NCBI GenBank assembly: GCA_947487925.1
Contig: CANLCA010000240.1
Location: 1 to 5,591 of the forward strand
Direction: 5' to 3'
Source of the DNA: Verrucomicrobiales bacterium
GTDB lineage: Bacteria > Verrucomicrobiota > Verrucomicrobiia > Limisphaerales > F1-80-MAGS106
Length of the DNA: 5,591 nucleotides
Position numbers and translations under genes: made by a program. The notes under the pieces are model-generated. The model did not search any database and was not told the DNA's origin. It saw only the letters and a list, made by a program, of their open reading frames with translations. Of the stretch, positions 1 through 5,591 are shown one piece after another (position 1 is the first letter of the stretch; every line of letters begins with the position of its first letter).

Positions 1-24
1 CATCCGCGATTCTCTGATTAACAA

Positions 25-53
25 TTGCAATGCACAGGGGCACCGTGCATAAA
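25..53 (+). promoter_or_regulatory. Weak sigma70-like promoter candidate for the cmr operon
   Basis: TTGCAA at 25-30 matches four of six bases of the -35 consensus. CATAAA at 48-53 matches four of six of the -10 consensus. The spacer is 17 bases, the ideal length. Initiation would fall near 59-61, giving a leader of about 37 bases. The spacer is flanked by ATGCAC (30-35) and GTGCAT (45-50), an inverted repeat that could serve as an operator. Such pairs occur often by chance, so this is a candidate only. The operon may instead be transcribed from a promoter further upstream. Confidence 0.2.
30..50. repeat. 6-bp inverted repeat, 9-base spacer
   Basis: ATGCAC at 30-35 is the reverse complement of GTGCAT at 45-50. 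It lies inside the candidate promoter spacer, which suits an operator half-site pair, but a 6-bp repeat in a short region has limited significance. Confidence 0.25.
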
Positions 54-55
54 CG

Positions 56-72
56 GCCATCCCTGGGATGGC
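56..72. repeat. Near-perfect palindrome / short hairpin before cmr2
   Basis: GCCATCCC at 56-63 is the exact reverse complement of GGGATGGC at 65-72, with one central T at 64. As RNA it would fold as a 7-bp stem with a three-base loop. No run of T follows, so it does not look like an intrinsic terminator. It ends 24 bases before the cmr2 start. It may be an operator, a 5'-end mRNA hairpin, or the remains of a structure after an upstream gene. The symmetry is seen directly; the role is inference. Confidence 0.45.
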
Positions 73-80
73 GTCATAAC

Positions 81-85
81 TGGAG
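81..85 (+). promoter_or_regulatory. Ribosome-binding site of cmr2 (modest)
   Basis: TGGAG at 81-85 sits 11 bases before the ATG at 97, somewhat long for an ideal site. It is the only purine-rich motif close to that start. An in-frame TAA directly precedes the ATG, so the reading frame cannot extend further upstream. Confidence 0.4.
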
Positions 86-96
86 CTGACAACTAA

Positions 97-2697
97 ATGA
101 GCACGACCGATTGGAAGCGCAAACTGGCCGCCTACTTGCACGACCCGCCTCATAAGCCTCGTGCCATTTACAGCCACGAAGACCAAAGGTCGTCATTTCT
201 GAATCGCCTGGGGTTGAACCCCGATGCGCTGAAGACGTTTGACCGAAGCAACGATTGGCAGGCCGCCGCCGCTGATCGCTTGATTTTTCCAAAATCAAGC
301 GAAAGCGGACTCTACGTTGATTGGGAAAAGAACGATTTCGAGTTTCGCCATCCGCTGGGGGGAGGCCGACTCACGCCACAGCAATTTCCCGCCACGGCGG
401 CCGGCATGGAGGAGGAGTTCGTGAGTGCCCTCGACGGTATCGCTACTGAATCGGACGATTGGAAGTTGAAGTTCATTCGCTCCTGGCGACTCTGGCCGGA
501 GCGTAGCGCCCGCGAGAAGGCTGCCCACCTCGCCTACATCGTCGCCGATACCCGCATCCCTGACCACACGCTGTGGCAGCACAATGCCCTGGCTGCGGCC
601 TTCACCGCTACCGACGGCAAGCCAGCGTTCCTGCTTTTCCAGATCGGGCCGGTGCAGGAGTTCATCGCCCAAGCGCGCAAGACCCAGGACTTGTGGTCCG
701 CCAGCTATCTGTTGAGCTTCCTCATCGCGAAGGCCATGCTGGCCGTGGCTGACGAAATCGGCCCCGACGCCATCGTTTTTCCTCAGCTTCGAGGTATGCC
801 ACTCGCCGATTTCCATTGGTGGAAGAAAGGCTATATCGACGATCAAAAACTACGCGCCAGTCATCCCAGGGAACTGCTCACGCCTAATCTTCCTAACCGG
901 TTCCTCGCCCTGGTTCCCGCGTCCCGAGGGTCAGAGCTCGCCGTTCTGGCGGAAGACGCAGTCCGCACGACTTGGACTAAGATCGCTAAAAAGGTAAAAG
1001 TTTTCCTGGATGCTCAAATTGACGGCCAGTGTGCAGGTTGGGACAAGCACTGGCAGGCGCAAGTGAGCCGCTTCCCAGTCGTCGACTCATTTATTCACCC
1101 ATGGACGGACACAGCAACAGCACTGAAGAATGCTGCGATTGCCACGCCGCCCCTGCATGGAGGCTGGGAGAAACACCCCCTGAATCTCGCGGCACGGTGG
1201 GCGGAGGAGTTCATCCCGAGAGCCGAACGCGAGGGCTATGGACCGAACTCCAACGCCGGCTTTGCTTGGGCGCTCCATTTTGCCGCTACGGACTGGAAGT
1301 TCGCGGCGCGCAAGAATGCTCGCGCGTTCGCCTCCTGGCAACCGACAGGTCAAAGGGATCCGGATGGCGTTCCCAAGGATCACCTCGACGGAAAGAATGA
1401 AGTCCTGGGCGGACCAGAGCATGAGCGTTTCTGGAAAATGCTCCGCCAGAAATGCCCAGGGCAGTTCAAGGGCTCTCAGCTCTATGGCGCAATATCCGTC
1501 ATCAAGCGGCTCTGGCCTGACCAATATCTGAAGGATGCCCTCGATCTCGACAGGGCCAAGCCCGTCTTCCAGCCCGTGGACCAGATCGCTAAGATTGAAG
1601 ACGCAATAGATGCCAATGGAGCCGACGCGGAAACCTACTATGCTGTCATCGCTATGGATGGCGACGACATGGGTCAATGGGTCAGCGGCGTAAAGGCCGC
1701 GCCGCTCGTCAATAGTCTTGCCGAGAAGGCGCAAGGCTATTTTCGAAAACACTGGCCAAAAGGCGCAGAGGGGTTGCCCTCGGCCGACGAAGTGCCTCGT
1801 CCGCTCTCCCCTGGTTACCACGCCGCTCTTTCGGAGGCTCTGGCGAACTTCAGCCTGTATTGCGCCCGGTCCATTGTGGAAGCGTTTGGCGGTCAACTTA
1901 TTTACGCGGGAGGCGATGACGTGCTGGCAATGACTCCTGCAAGCACCGCACTCGATTGTGGGCAGGCTCTCCAAATTGCTTTCCGTGGGGTTCACCCCGA
2001 CAACAAGGACGCCCACGCTTCCGCAGCCGTCAAGCGCGTCCTGAGCGACCTCTTCGACTATTCGTTGCACGCGGACGGATTCCTCACCCTGCGCAAGTCT
2101 GCACGACGGGATGTTGGCCGTGCTGAGCACCTCAAACCCAACTGGCCTCTTGTGGTCATGGGACCGAAGGCCACAGTGTCGGTTGGCATTGCCATTGGCC
2201 ACGTCCGAGCCCCGATGCAGGACACCATCCAAGCCGCTCGCAACGCAGAGAAGGCCGCCAAGGAGGTACCAAACAAGGGGGCGCTCTGCATCAGAATCCT
2301 CAAGCGATCCGGTGAAGCCGTGGGCTTTTCTGCGCGGTGGAGCGACGGCGTGGTTGCGGTATGGGCTGAATTGAACTCAGAAATTCATGATCTCAGCGGG
2401 CGTTTTGCCTACCGCTACGCAGGACTGGTGAAGGCGCTCGTCATCGTGGGGGGGAGCGACACCGGAGCACGCTACGCCGACACTTGGGACGCTGATCTCG
2501 CCGAAGCCGTGCAAGCCGAACTGCGCCACGTTCTCCGACAGCAGGGCGATTTGGAACCCCACAAACCCTGCGAGATTGCCGCGCGATGGCGTGCCGCCCT
2601 CATTCCCGCCCTTGGCCCGCGCGACTTTCTGCATTTCTGGCTCACATGGGCGTTCGTCAATCGCCTCGCCAAGCCAACCGCCAACGACCAGCGATGA
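97..2697 (+). CDS. cmr2: Type III-B CRISPR large subunit Cas10/Cmr2
   Basis: Large subunit of the Cmr crRNA-effector complex. In this family it binds Cmr3 and Cmr4-Cmr5, and on target-RNA binding cleaves ssDNA (HD domain) and makes cyclic oligoadenylates from ATP (GGDD palm). At 866 residues it is full family length. Visible in order: the HD motif H15-D16 in LHDPPHKP; a second HD-domain motif D151-TRIPDH-x2-W160-x-H162; the first ferredoxin-like region with GPVQEF (184-189) and ARKTQDLW (193-200); a region at about 428-473 corresponding to the zinc ribbon but lacking its cysteines; the palm motif D521-GDDMG; and YAGGDD (603-608) with intact G605-G606-D607-D608. The ATG at 97 is forced by the in-frame TAA at 94-96. 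The end overlaps cmr3 by four bases (ATGA). Both catalytic centres look intact, so I expect an active enzyme. The intact GGDD argues against type III-C. Confidence 0.97.
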   Translation: MSTTDWKRKLAAYLHDPPHKPRAIYSHEDQRSSFLNRLGLNPDALKTFDRSNDWQAAAADRLIFPKSSESGLYVDWEKNDFEFRHPLGGGRLTPQQFPATAAGMEEEFVSALDGIATESDDWKLKFIRSWRLWPERSAREKAAHLAYIVADTRIPDHTLWQHNALAAAFTATDGKPAFLLFQIGPVQEFIAQARKTQDLWSASYLLSFLIAKAMLAVADEIGPDAIVFPQLRGMPLADFHWWKKGYIDDQKLRASHPRELLTPNLPNRFLALVPASRGSELAVLAEDAVRTTWTKIAKKVKVFLDAQIDGQCAGWDKHWQAQVSRFPVVDSFIHPWTDTATALKNAAIATPPLHGGWEKHPLNLAARWAEEFIPRAEREGYGPNSNAGFAWALHFAATDWKFAARKNARAFASWQPTGQRDPDGVPKDHLDGKNEVLGGPEHERFWKMLRQKCPGQFKGSQLYGAISVIKRLWPDQYLKDALDLDRAKPVFQPVDQIAKIEDAIDANGADAETYYAVIAMDGDDMGQWVSGVKAAPLVNSLAEKAQGYFRKHWPKGAEGLPSADEVPRPLSPGYHAALSEALANFSLYCARSIVEAFGGQLIYAGGDDVLAMTPASTALDCGQALQIAFRGVHPDNKDAHASAAVKRVLSDLFDYSLHADGFLTLRKSARRDVGRAEHLKPNWPLVVMGPKATVSVGIAIGHVRAPMQDTIQAARNAEKAAKEVPNKGALCIRILKRSGEAVGFSARWSDGVVAVWAELNSEIHDLSGRFAYRYAGLVKALVIVGGSDTGARYADTWDADLAEAVQAELRHVLRQQGDLEPHKPCEIAARWRAALIPALGPRDFLHFWLTWAFVNRLAKPTANDQR

Positions 2698-4025
2698 ATA
2701 CTGTTCTCATTGAACCCACCGACTTGCTATTTTTCCGCGACGCCGTTCCCATGTCCGCCGGACATGGCAAAGGTGCCGGGTGTCGCATGCCGTTCCCCAG
2801 CACGTTGCACGAAGCCTTTCGCGCCAGCTTGCTCCGGGCTAATGGCGAAACGGCTAACGTCAAGCAGGAGGAAGGCCGCCCACGCAACGCTGACCGCACT
2901 GGCAACTGGCACACCCAAGGCCACGACGGAAAAACATTCATCGCCACCAAAGCCTTTCGCTCACTCCGCACCGTCGGACCGCTCCCGTGGCGAGAAAAAA
3001 CCGGGCTTCTGCTGCCGGTGCCACTGGATGTCACGCGCCAAGGCGACGGCATTGCCAGCCTGCAACTCTGGCGCGATCATTCGATCCCCGCTAAGCAACA
3101 ACCCGAAAAACCCCACGGTTATCGGCCTACTTGCCTGCCCGTCGCCGTGACATCACCTGACAAAAAGGGGCAGATGCATGGCTGGTGGACCACCGAGCAG
3201 ATGAAGCATTATCTGCTCGGCTCACCACCACCGGCTGGGGAGGGGTTTACTCCTACTCGAACGGAAACGCTCTGGGCGGATGAGCACCGCGTCGGAGTTG
3301 AGATTGACCCTAGCTCTTTTGCTTCGAAGGAAGGACAACTTTATGCCGGCACCTATTTGCGCGCTCATCGAGATACCCGTTTGGCCGCGTGGGTCGAAGT
3401 GGCCGATCCAAACAAGGCCAGGAATGGCGAGGCCGATGCCCGACGCCGGGAGTGCGAGCAGCTATCCAAGCTCGACTGGCTCCTCCTGGGCGGCGAGTTC
3501 CGGCTCGCCAGATTGCACAAAATCGAAACCGATCCATTCTCCGACCTACAGCAACCTCCTTCGCCCGCTAGCGACGGTCCCTGCCTGCTCAAATGGGTGC
3601 TCGTGACGCCCGCCATCTTCGCCCATGGCAGCCTGCCGGGATGGTGTTGGAACGTGAGCGACGGTCGCCCTCCCGGCGAAGTCCGGCTCGGCGCTTCGAA
3701 GCGAAAAGCAGCCCATGAATCGCTTCCCGGACGCGCCCAACTCATCTCCTGGTGTCTCGACAAACCGCGCACCGTCTCCGGGTGGGATGTGGTGGAAGGG
3801 CGAGCCAAACTCACCATGCTGGCGGTGCCAGAAGGCGGTATTTACTATTTCCTATGCGAGAACCGCGCGACCGCCGCTGGCCTGGCGAAGAAACTCCACT
3901 GGCAACCGCGCTCTGATTTCTACGGCGAAAAAGGCTGTGGGTACGGCCTCGTCAGCTTCGACGTCCGGATGCAACGCACGTCCCTGGACATCCGAGCTTT
4001 GGCCAACGAACTCTTTAACCAGTAA
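2694..4025 (+). CDS. cmr3: Type III-B CRISPR subunit Cmr3 (Cas5-like RAMP)
   Basis: Cas5-like RAMP protein that in Cmr complexes grips the 5' tag of the crRNA and joins Cmr2 to the Cmr4 backbone. The 443-residue product opens with LIEPTDLLFFRDAVPM (5-20), the characteristic Cmr3 N-terminus. It has the central HRVGVEID block (198-205) and ends with a glycine-rich loop, GCGYG (414-418), typical of RAMP proteins. The frame is open further upstream to an ATG at 2586, but that extension lies wholly inside cmr2. The ATG at 2694 begins exactly where the family N-terminus begins and overlaps the cmr2 stop (ATGA). No Shine-Dalgarno motif precedes it, so translation is probably coupled to cmr2. It is longer than the archaeal Cmr3 proteins I know (roughly 320-330 residues), with the extra length apparently in loops around 50-80 and 130-190. 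Confidence 0.95.
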   Translation: MNTVLIEPTDLLFFRDAVPMSAGHGKGAGCRMPFPSTLHEAFRASLLRANGETANVKQEEGRPRNADRTGNWHTQGHDGKTFIATKAFRSLRTVGPLPWREKTGLLLPVPLDVTRQGDGIASLQLWRDHSIPAKQQPEKPHGYRPTCLPVAVTSPDKKGQMHGWWTTEQMKHYLLGSPPPAGEGFTPTRTETLWADEHRVGVEIDPSSFASKEGQLYAGTYLRAHRDTRLAAWVEVADPNKARNGEADARRRECEQLSKLDWLLLGGEFRLARLHKIETDPFSDLQQPPSPASDGPCLLKWVLVTPAIFAHGSLPGWCWNVSDGRPPGEVRLGASKRKAAHESLPGRAQLISWCLDKPRTVSGWDVVEGRAKLTMLAVPEGGIYYFLCENRATAAGLAKKLHWQPRSDFYGEKGCGYGLVSFDVRMQRTSLDIRALANELFNQ

Positions 4026-4034
4026 AACCAAACC

Positions 4035-4943
4035 ATGACGAACAACATGAAACGACACTTGCTCACCCTCTACACGCGCACGCCGCTGCATGTAGGCTCC
4101 GGCACGTCCGTGGACGTAGTGGACCTTCCCATCATGCGCGAACGCATCACCGGATTCCCGGTCATACCCAGCACCAGCCTCAAAGGTGTGTTGCGTGAAG
4201 CGTCGCGCCAGAAACTTGGGGAAGATAAGACCCGCCTCCTTTTCGGTGAAGACCGCCGACCAAACGAGAAGGAAAGCGTCGCCAGCCATGCCGGTTGTGT
4301 GCAAATTATAGAGGCCAAATTGCTGGCCTTCCCGGTTCGCTCGTTGGCTGGTTGCTTCGCTTGGCTGACCTGTCCTGTCGTGCTACGAAGATTTCAGCGA
4401 GATACGGAGATCCCCGTCAACATTCCGGCAACCTTGGAGGCAGAACACGTCATTGCAGGTTCTGATTTGCTTGTTCCGGGCCGTAATGAAGTCGTGATTG
4501 AGGAATATGCTCTGACCCTTCAGCCAGGCGTTGCCCTCACCGCTGCCGCAGAGACTGCCAGGGGGATGCAAAACCTCACGATGGATTCGCTCTGGCAGGA
4601 TTCAATCACCAAACGCCTTGCTATCATCCACGATGAGAACTTTCAGCACTTTGTCACCACATGCACCGAGGTAGTCGCCCGAATTGCCATCAACCCCGGC
4701 ACGCGCACCAACACTGGCGGCGCACTCTTCAATCAAGAGAATGTCCCGTGCGAAGCCCTCTTCTACAGTGTCCTCCATGTCTTGCCCTCCCGGAAACCCG
4801 GGTCGAATGGGGATCCGAATCAGTATCTTGCCGACCTTCTGAGTGGCGCTCACGTCATTCAAATCGGAGGCGACGAAACCACGGGTCATGGTCTTTGCGA
4901 AACAAACCACCAACTACTCGACGAAAAGAAGGAGGTAAAGTGA
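4035..4943 (+). CDS. cmr4: Type III-B CRISPR backbone subunit and target-RNA nuclease Cmr4 (Cas7-like)
   Basis: Cas7-family RAMP present in several copies along the crRNA; each copy cuts the bound target RNA at 6-nt intervals. The 302-residue product has the N-terminal RAMP motif TPLHVGSG (16-23). It is followed by VDLPI with D30, which aligns with the catalytic Asp of characterised Cmr4 (D26 in Pyrococcus furiosus, from memory). Then come GFPVIPSTSLKG (40-51), the TGGALFNQE block (227-235) with VPCEALF after it, and GGDETTGHG (278-286), the C-terminal Gly-rich loop. The start is ambiguous: ATG 4035 (used here) or ATG 4047, which would place the catalytic residue at position 26. Neither has a clear Shine-Dalgarno motif. 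The gene follows the cmr3 stop by 9 bases and overlaps cmr5 by four (GTGA). Confidence 0.96.
   Translation: MTNNMKRHLLTLYTRTPLHVGSGTSVDVVDLPIMRERITGFPVIPSTSLKGVLREASRQKLGEDKTRLLFGEDRRPNEKESVASHAGCVQIIEAKLLAFPVRSLAGCFAWLTCPVVLRRFQRDTEIPVNIPATLEAEHVIAGSDLLVPGRNEVVIEEYALTLQPGVALTAAAETARGMQNLTMDSLWQDSITKRLAIIHDENFQHFVTTCTEVVARIAINPGTRTNTGGALFNQENVPCEALFYSVLHVLPSRKPGSNGDPNQYLADLLSGAHVIQIGGDETTGHGLCETNHQLLDEKKEVK
4929..4942 (+). promoter_or_regulatory. Strong ribosome-binding site deciding the cmr5 GTG start
   Basis: AAGGAGG at 4929-4935 lies inside the last codons of cmr4, four bases before the GTG at 4940. It is the strongest Shine-Dalgarno match at any start in the window. It picks GTG over the much earlier in-frame ATG at 4661, which lies within cmr4. 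Confidence 0.85.
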
Positions 4944-5305
4944 AACAGACCCTTGCTCAACAACGCGCCGCCAATGCTCTGAAAGCGGCTCGCATCGACG
5001 GAATGGGACATGGCAAGGATGGTGGCAACGCCTTGAGTGGCTTTCCCGTGCTGATCAAAACCGATGGTGCACTCGCCGCCTTTGCCTTCGCGATTGAGCG
5101 CAAGCCTAATAAGGAACTGAAACAACGGGGGGCTAATTTAATCGTTGGTGCCGTCGCCAAGCATCTCCAATCCTTGAAGATTGTTGACGCTCAGAATGCG
5201 GACGACCTTGTGGAGGAACTTGCTCACGGCGACGCGTCTCTACTCCGCCGTGCCACCGCCGAGTCTCTGGCATTTCTCAACTACCTCAAGCGCTTCGTTG
5301 CCTGA
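4940..5305 (+). CDS. cmr5: Type III-B CRISPR small subunit Cmr5 (Cas11)
   Basis: Small, mostly alpha-helical subunit (Cas11 group) that stacks against Cmr4 to form the inner filament of the Cmr complex; it has no catalytic role. The 121-residue product from the GTG start has the family's helical N-terminus with Q-x-RA (Q7-Q8-R9-A10). The conserved block GFPVLIKTDGALAAFAFA (34-51) matches the usual Cmr5 pattern 'LP-x-LI-x-NGL-x-x-x-LAF'. The C-terminal helix ends SLAFLNYLKRF (109-119). The frame is open upstream to an ATG at 4661, but that 93-codon extension is a shadow of cmr4. The GTG is supported by a strong ribosome-binding site and the GTGA overlap with the cmr4 stop. The length fits the family (about 120-170). 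Confidence 0.92.
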   Translation: MKQTLAQQRAANALKAARIDGMGHGKDGGNALSGFPVLIKTDGALAAFAFAIERKPNKELKQRGANLIVGAVAKHLQSLKIVDAQNADDLVEELAHGDASLLRRATAESLAFLNYLKRFVA

Positions 5306-5308
5306 CCT

Positions 5309-5591
5309 ATGCTTGCAGTCCTTGAACTAGTGAGGGCAGCATTGAAGGTGCGCGGCACTTCTGCCTCCTGGAACCTTCATCTCGACAAACTGTCGTTCGA
5401 GCGCGACGGTGACGGTGGTGCCAAGAAACAGTCGCTTGATTCGGTCCTCCGCTCTTACGCGGCTGCCGGCACCCAAACACATCTGGCCGACGCGTGCAAA
5501 CGACAGCGAACGTTTCGTGGCTTGCTTCGATCTCAACTCGGTGCGAACTATCGCGAAGTCACGCTCATCAATACCACTCGTCTCTTGCTTC
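5309..5591 (+). CDS. cmr6: Type III-B CRISPR subunit Cmr6 (Cas7-like RAMP), 3' end missing
   Basis: First 94 codons of a gene that is open to the window edge. Cmr6 is the Cas7-like RAMP that, with Cmr1, caps the crRNA 3' end of the Cmr complex. The fragment shows an N-terminal NLHLDKLSF segment (22-30) and a helical, basic middle part with KRQRTFR (64-70). It then enters a strand ending INTTRLLL (87-94), which resembles the start of the Cmr6 RAMP fold ('RL-x-x-G' region). The signature PGSSLKG motif would lie beyond the edge, so identification rests on this partial similarity and on its position right after cmr5. The ATG follows the cmr5 stop by three bases (TGA CCT ATG) and has no Shine-Dalgarno motif, suggesting reinitiation after cmr5. 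Confidence 0.82.
   Translation, partial: MLAVLELVRAALKVRGTSASWNLHLDKLSFERDGDGGAKKQSLDSVLRSYAAAGTQTHLADACKRQRTFRGLLRSQLGANYREVTLINTTRLLL

Larger units (their letters stand above)
1..96 (+). other. Leader upstream of cmr2, possibly with the tail of an upstream gene
   Basis: This stretch has no supportable gene of its own. All three + frames are closed before cmr2: frame 1 stops at 19-21 and again at 94-96, frame 2 at 50-52, and frame 3 at 15-17 and 87-89. An upstream gene (cmr1 would be the usual candidate) could therefore end at 15-17, 19-21 or 50-52, but too few codons are present to recognise it. The rest holds two inverted repeats, a weak promoter-like pair and a ribosome-binding site. A 19-codon ORF (30-89) is too short and unsupported to call. 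Confidence 0.5.

Noticed and set aside
56..72. Palindrome as an intrinsic terminator
   Set aside because: No T-rich tract follows and the stem is only 7 bp.
30..89. 19-codon ORF in the leader as a possible leader peptide
   Set aside because: No ribosome-binding site, no attenuator-like codon run or following terminator; probably chance.
295..846. Antisense open frame of 183 codons opposite the start of cmr2
   Set aside because: Fully inside cmr2, with no family resemblance and no ribosome-binding site noted; a shadow frame.
1087..2232. Long antisense open frame of 381 codons opposite cmr2
   Set aside because: It lies entirely within the well-supported cmr2 gene, shows no recognisable domain, and is the kind of shadow frame expected in G+C-rich coding DNA.
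2586..2693. 36-codon N-terminal extension of Cmr3
   Set aside because: It overlaps cmr2 coding sequence, and the family N-terminus begins exactly at the ATG at 2694.
4661..4939. 93-codon N-terminal extension of Cmr5
   Set aside because: It overlaps cmr4 coding sequence and does not resemble Cmr5; the GTG at 4940 has a strong ribosome-binding site.
1..5591. CRISPR array, tRNA, IS element or attachment site
   Set aside because: I saw no direct repeats with spacers, cloverleaf sequence, transposase or terminal repeats; almost all of the window is accounted for by the five cmr genes.

Overview
The window is an almost pure type III-B (Cmr) CRISPR-Cas effector operon. All genes lie on the + strand, tightly packed, in the order cmr2 (cas10) - cmr3 - cmr4 - cmr5 - cmr6. 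The cmr6 gene runs off the right edge. No CRISPR array, adaptation gene (cas1/cas2), cas6, CARF effector or mobile element is visible. The sixth usual subunit, cmr1, is also absent and could only lie outside the window.

Layout: 1-96 is a short leader. It has a weak promoter-like arrangement, two inverted repeats and a modest ribosome-binding site. 97-2697 is cmr2, the large Cas10 subunit, with an HD motif, two ferredoxin/palm-type motifs and an intact GGDD cyclase motif. 2694-4025 is cmr3 (Cas5-like), overlapping cmr2 by ATGA. 4035-4943 is cmr4, the Cas7-like backbone and target-RNA nuclease. 4940-5305 is cmr5, the small subunit, overlapping cmr4 by GTGA. 5309 to the end is the first 94 codons of cmr6. 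The only gaps inside the operon are 9 and 3 bases, so translational coupling from one transcript is likely.

How the parts work together (family knowledge): Cmr4 and Cmr5 stack along a crRNA. Cmr3 with Cmr2 caps the 5'-tag end, and Cmr6 (with Cmr1) caps the 3' end. Binding of a complementary transcript triggers RNA cleavage every 6 nt by Cmr4. It also activates Cas10 for HD-mediated ssDNA cleavage and for cyclic oligoadenylate synthesis at GGDD. The residues for all three activities appear intact here. The most unusual protein detail is that the usual Cys4 zinc-ribbon of Cmr2 seems to have lost its cysteines, with Asp-x-x-Asp where the first Cys-x-x-Cys is expected.

The organism is a bacterium of moderately high G+C with ordinary bacterial start and stop codons. 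I cannot place it to phylum from this window. Strong Shine-Dalgarno sites are rare here (only cmr5 has a clear one). The window is best described as a recognisable defence system with some local peculiarities; I found no convincing evidence of an undescribed system inside it.
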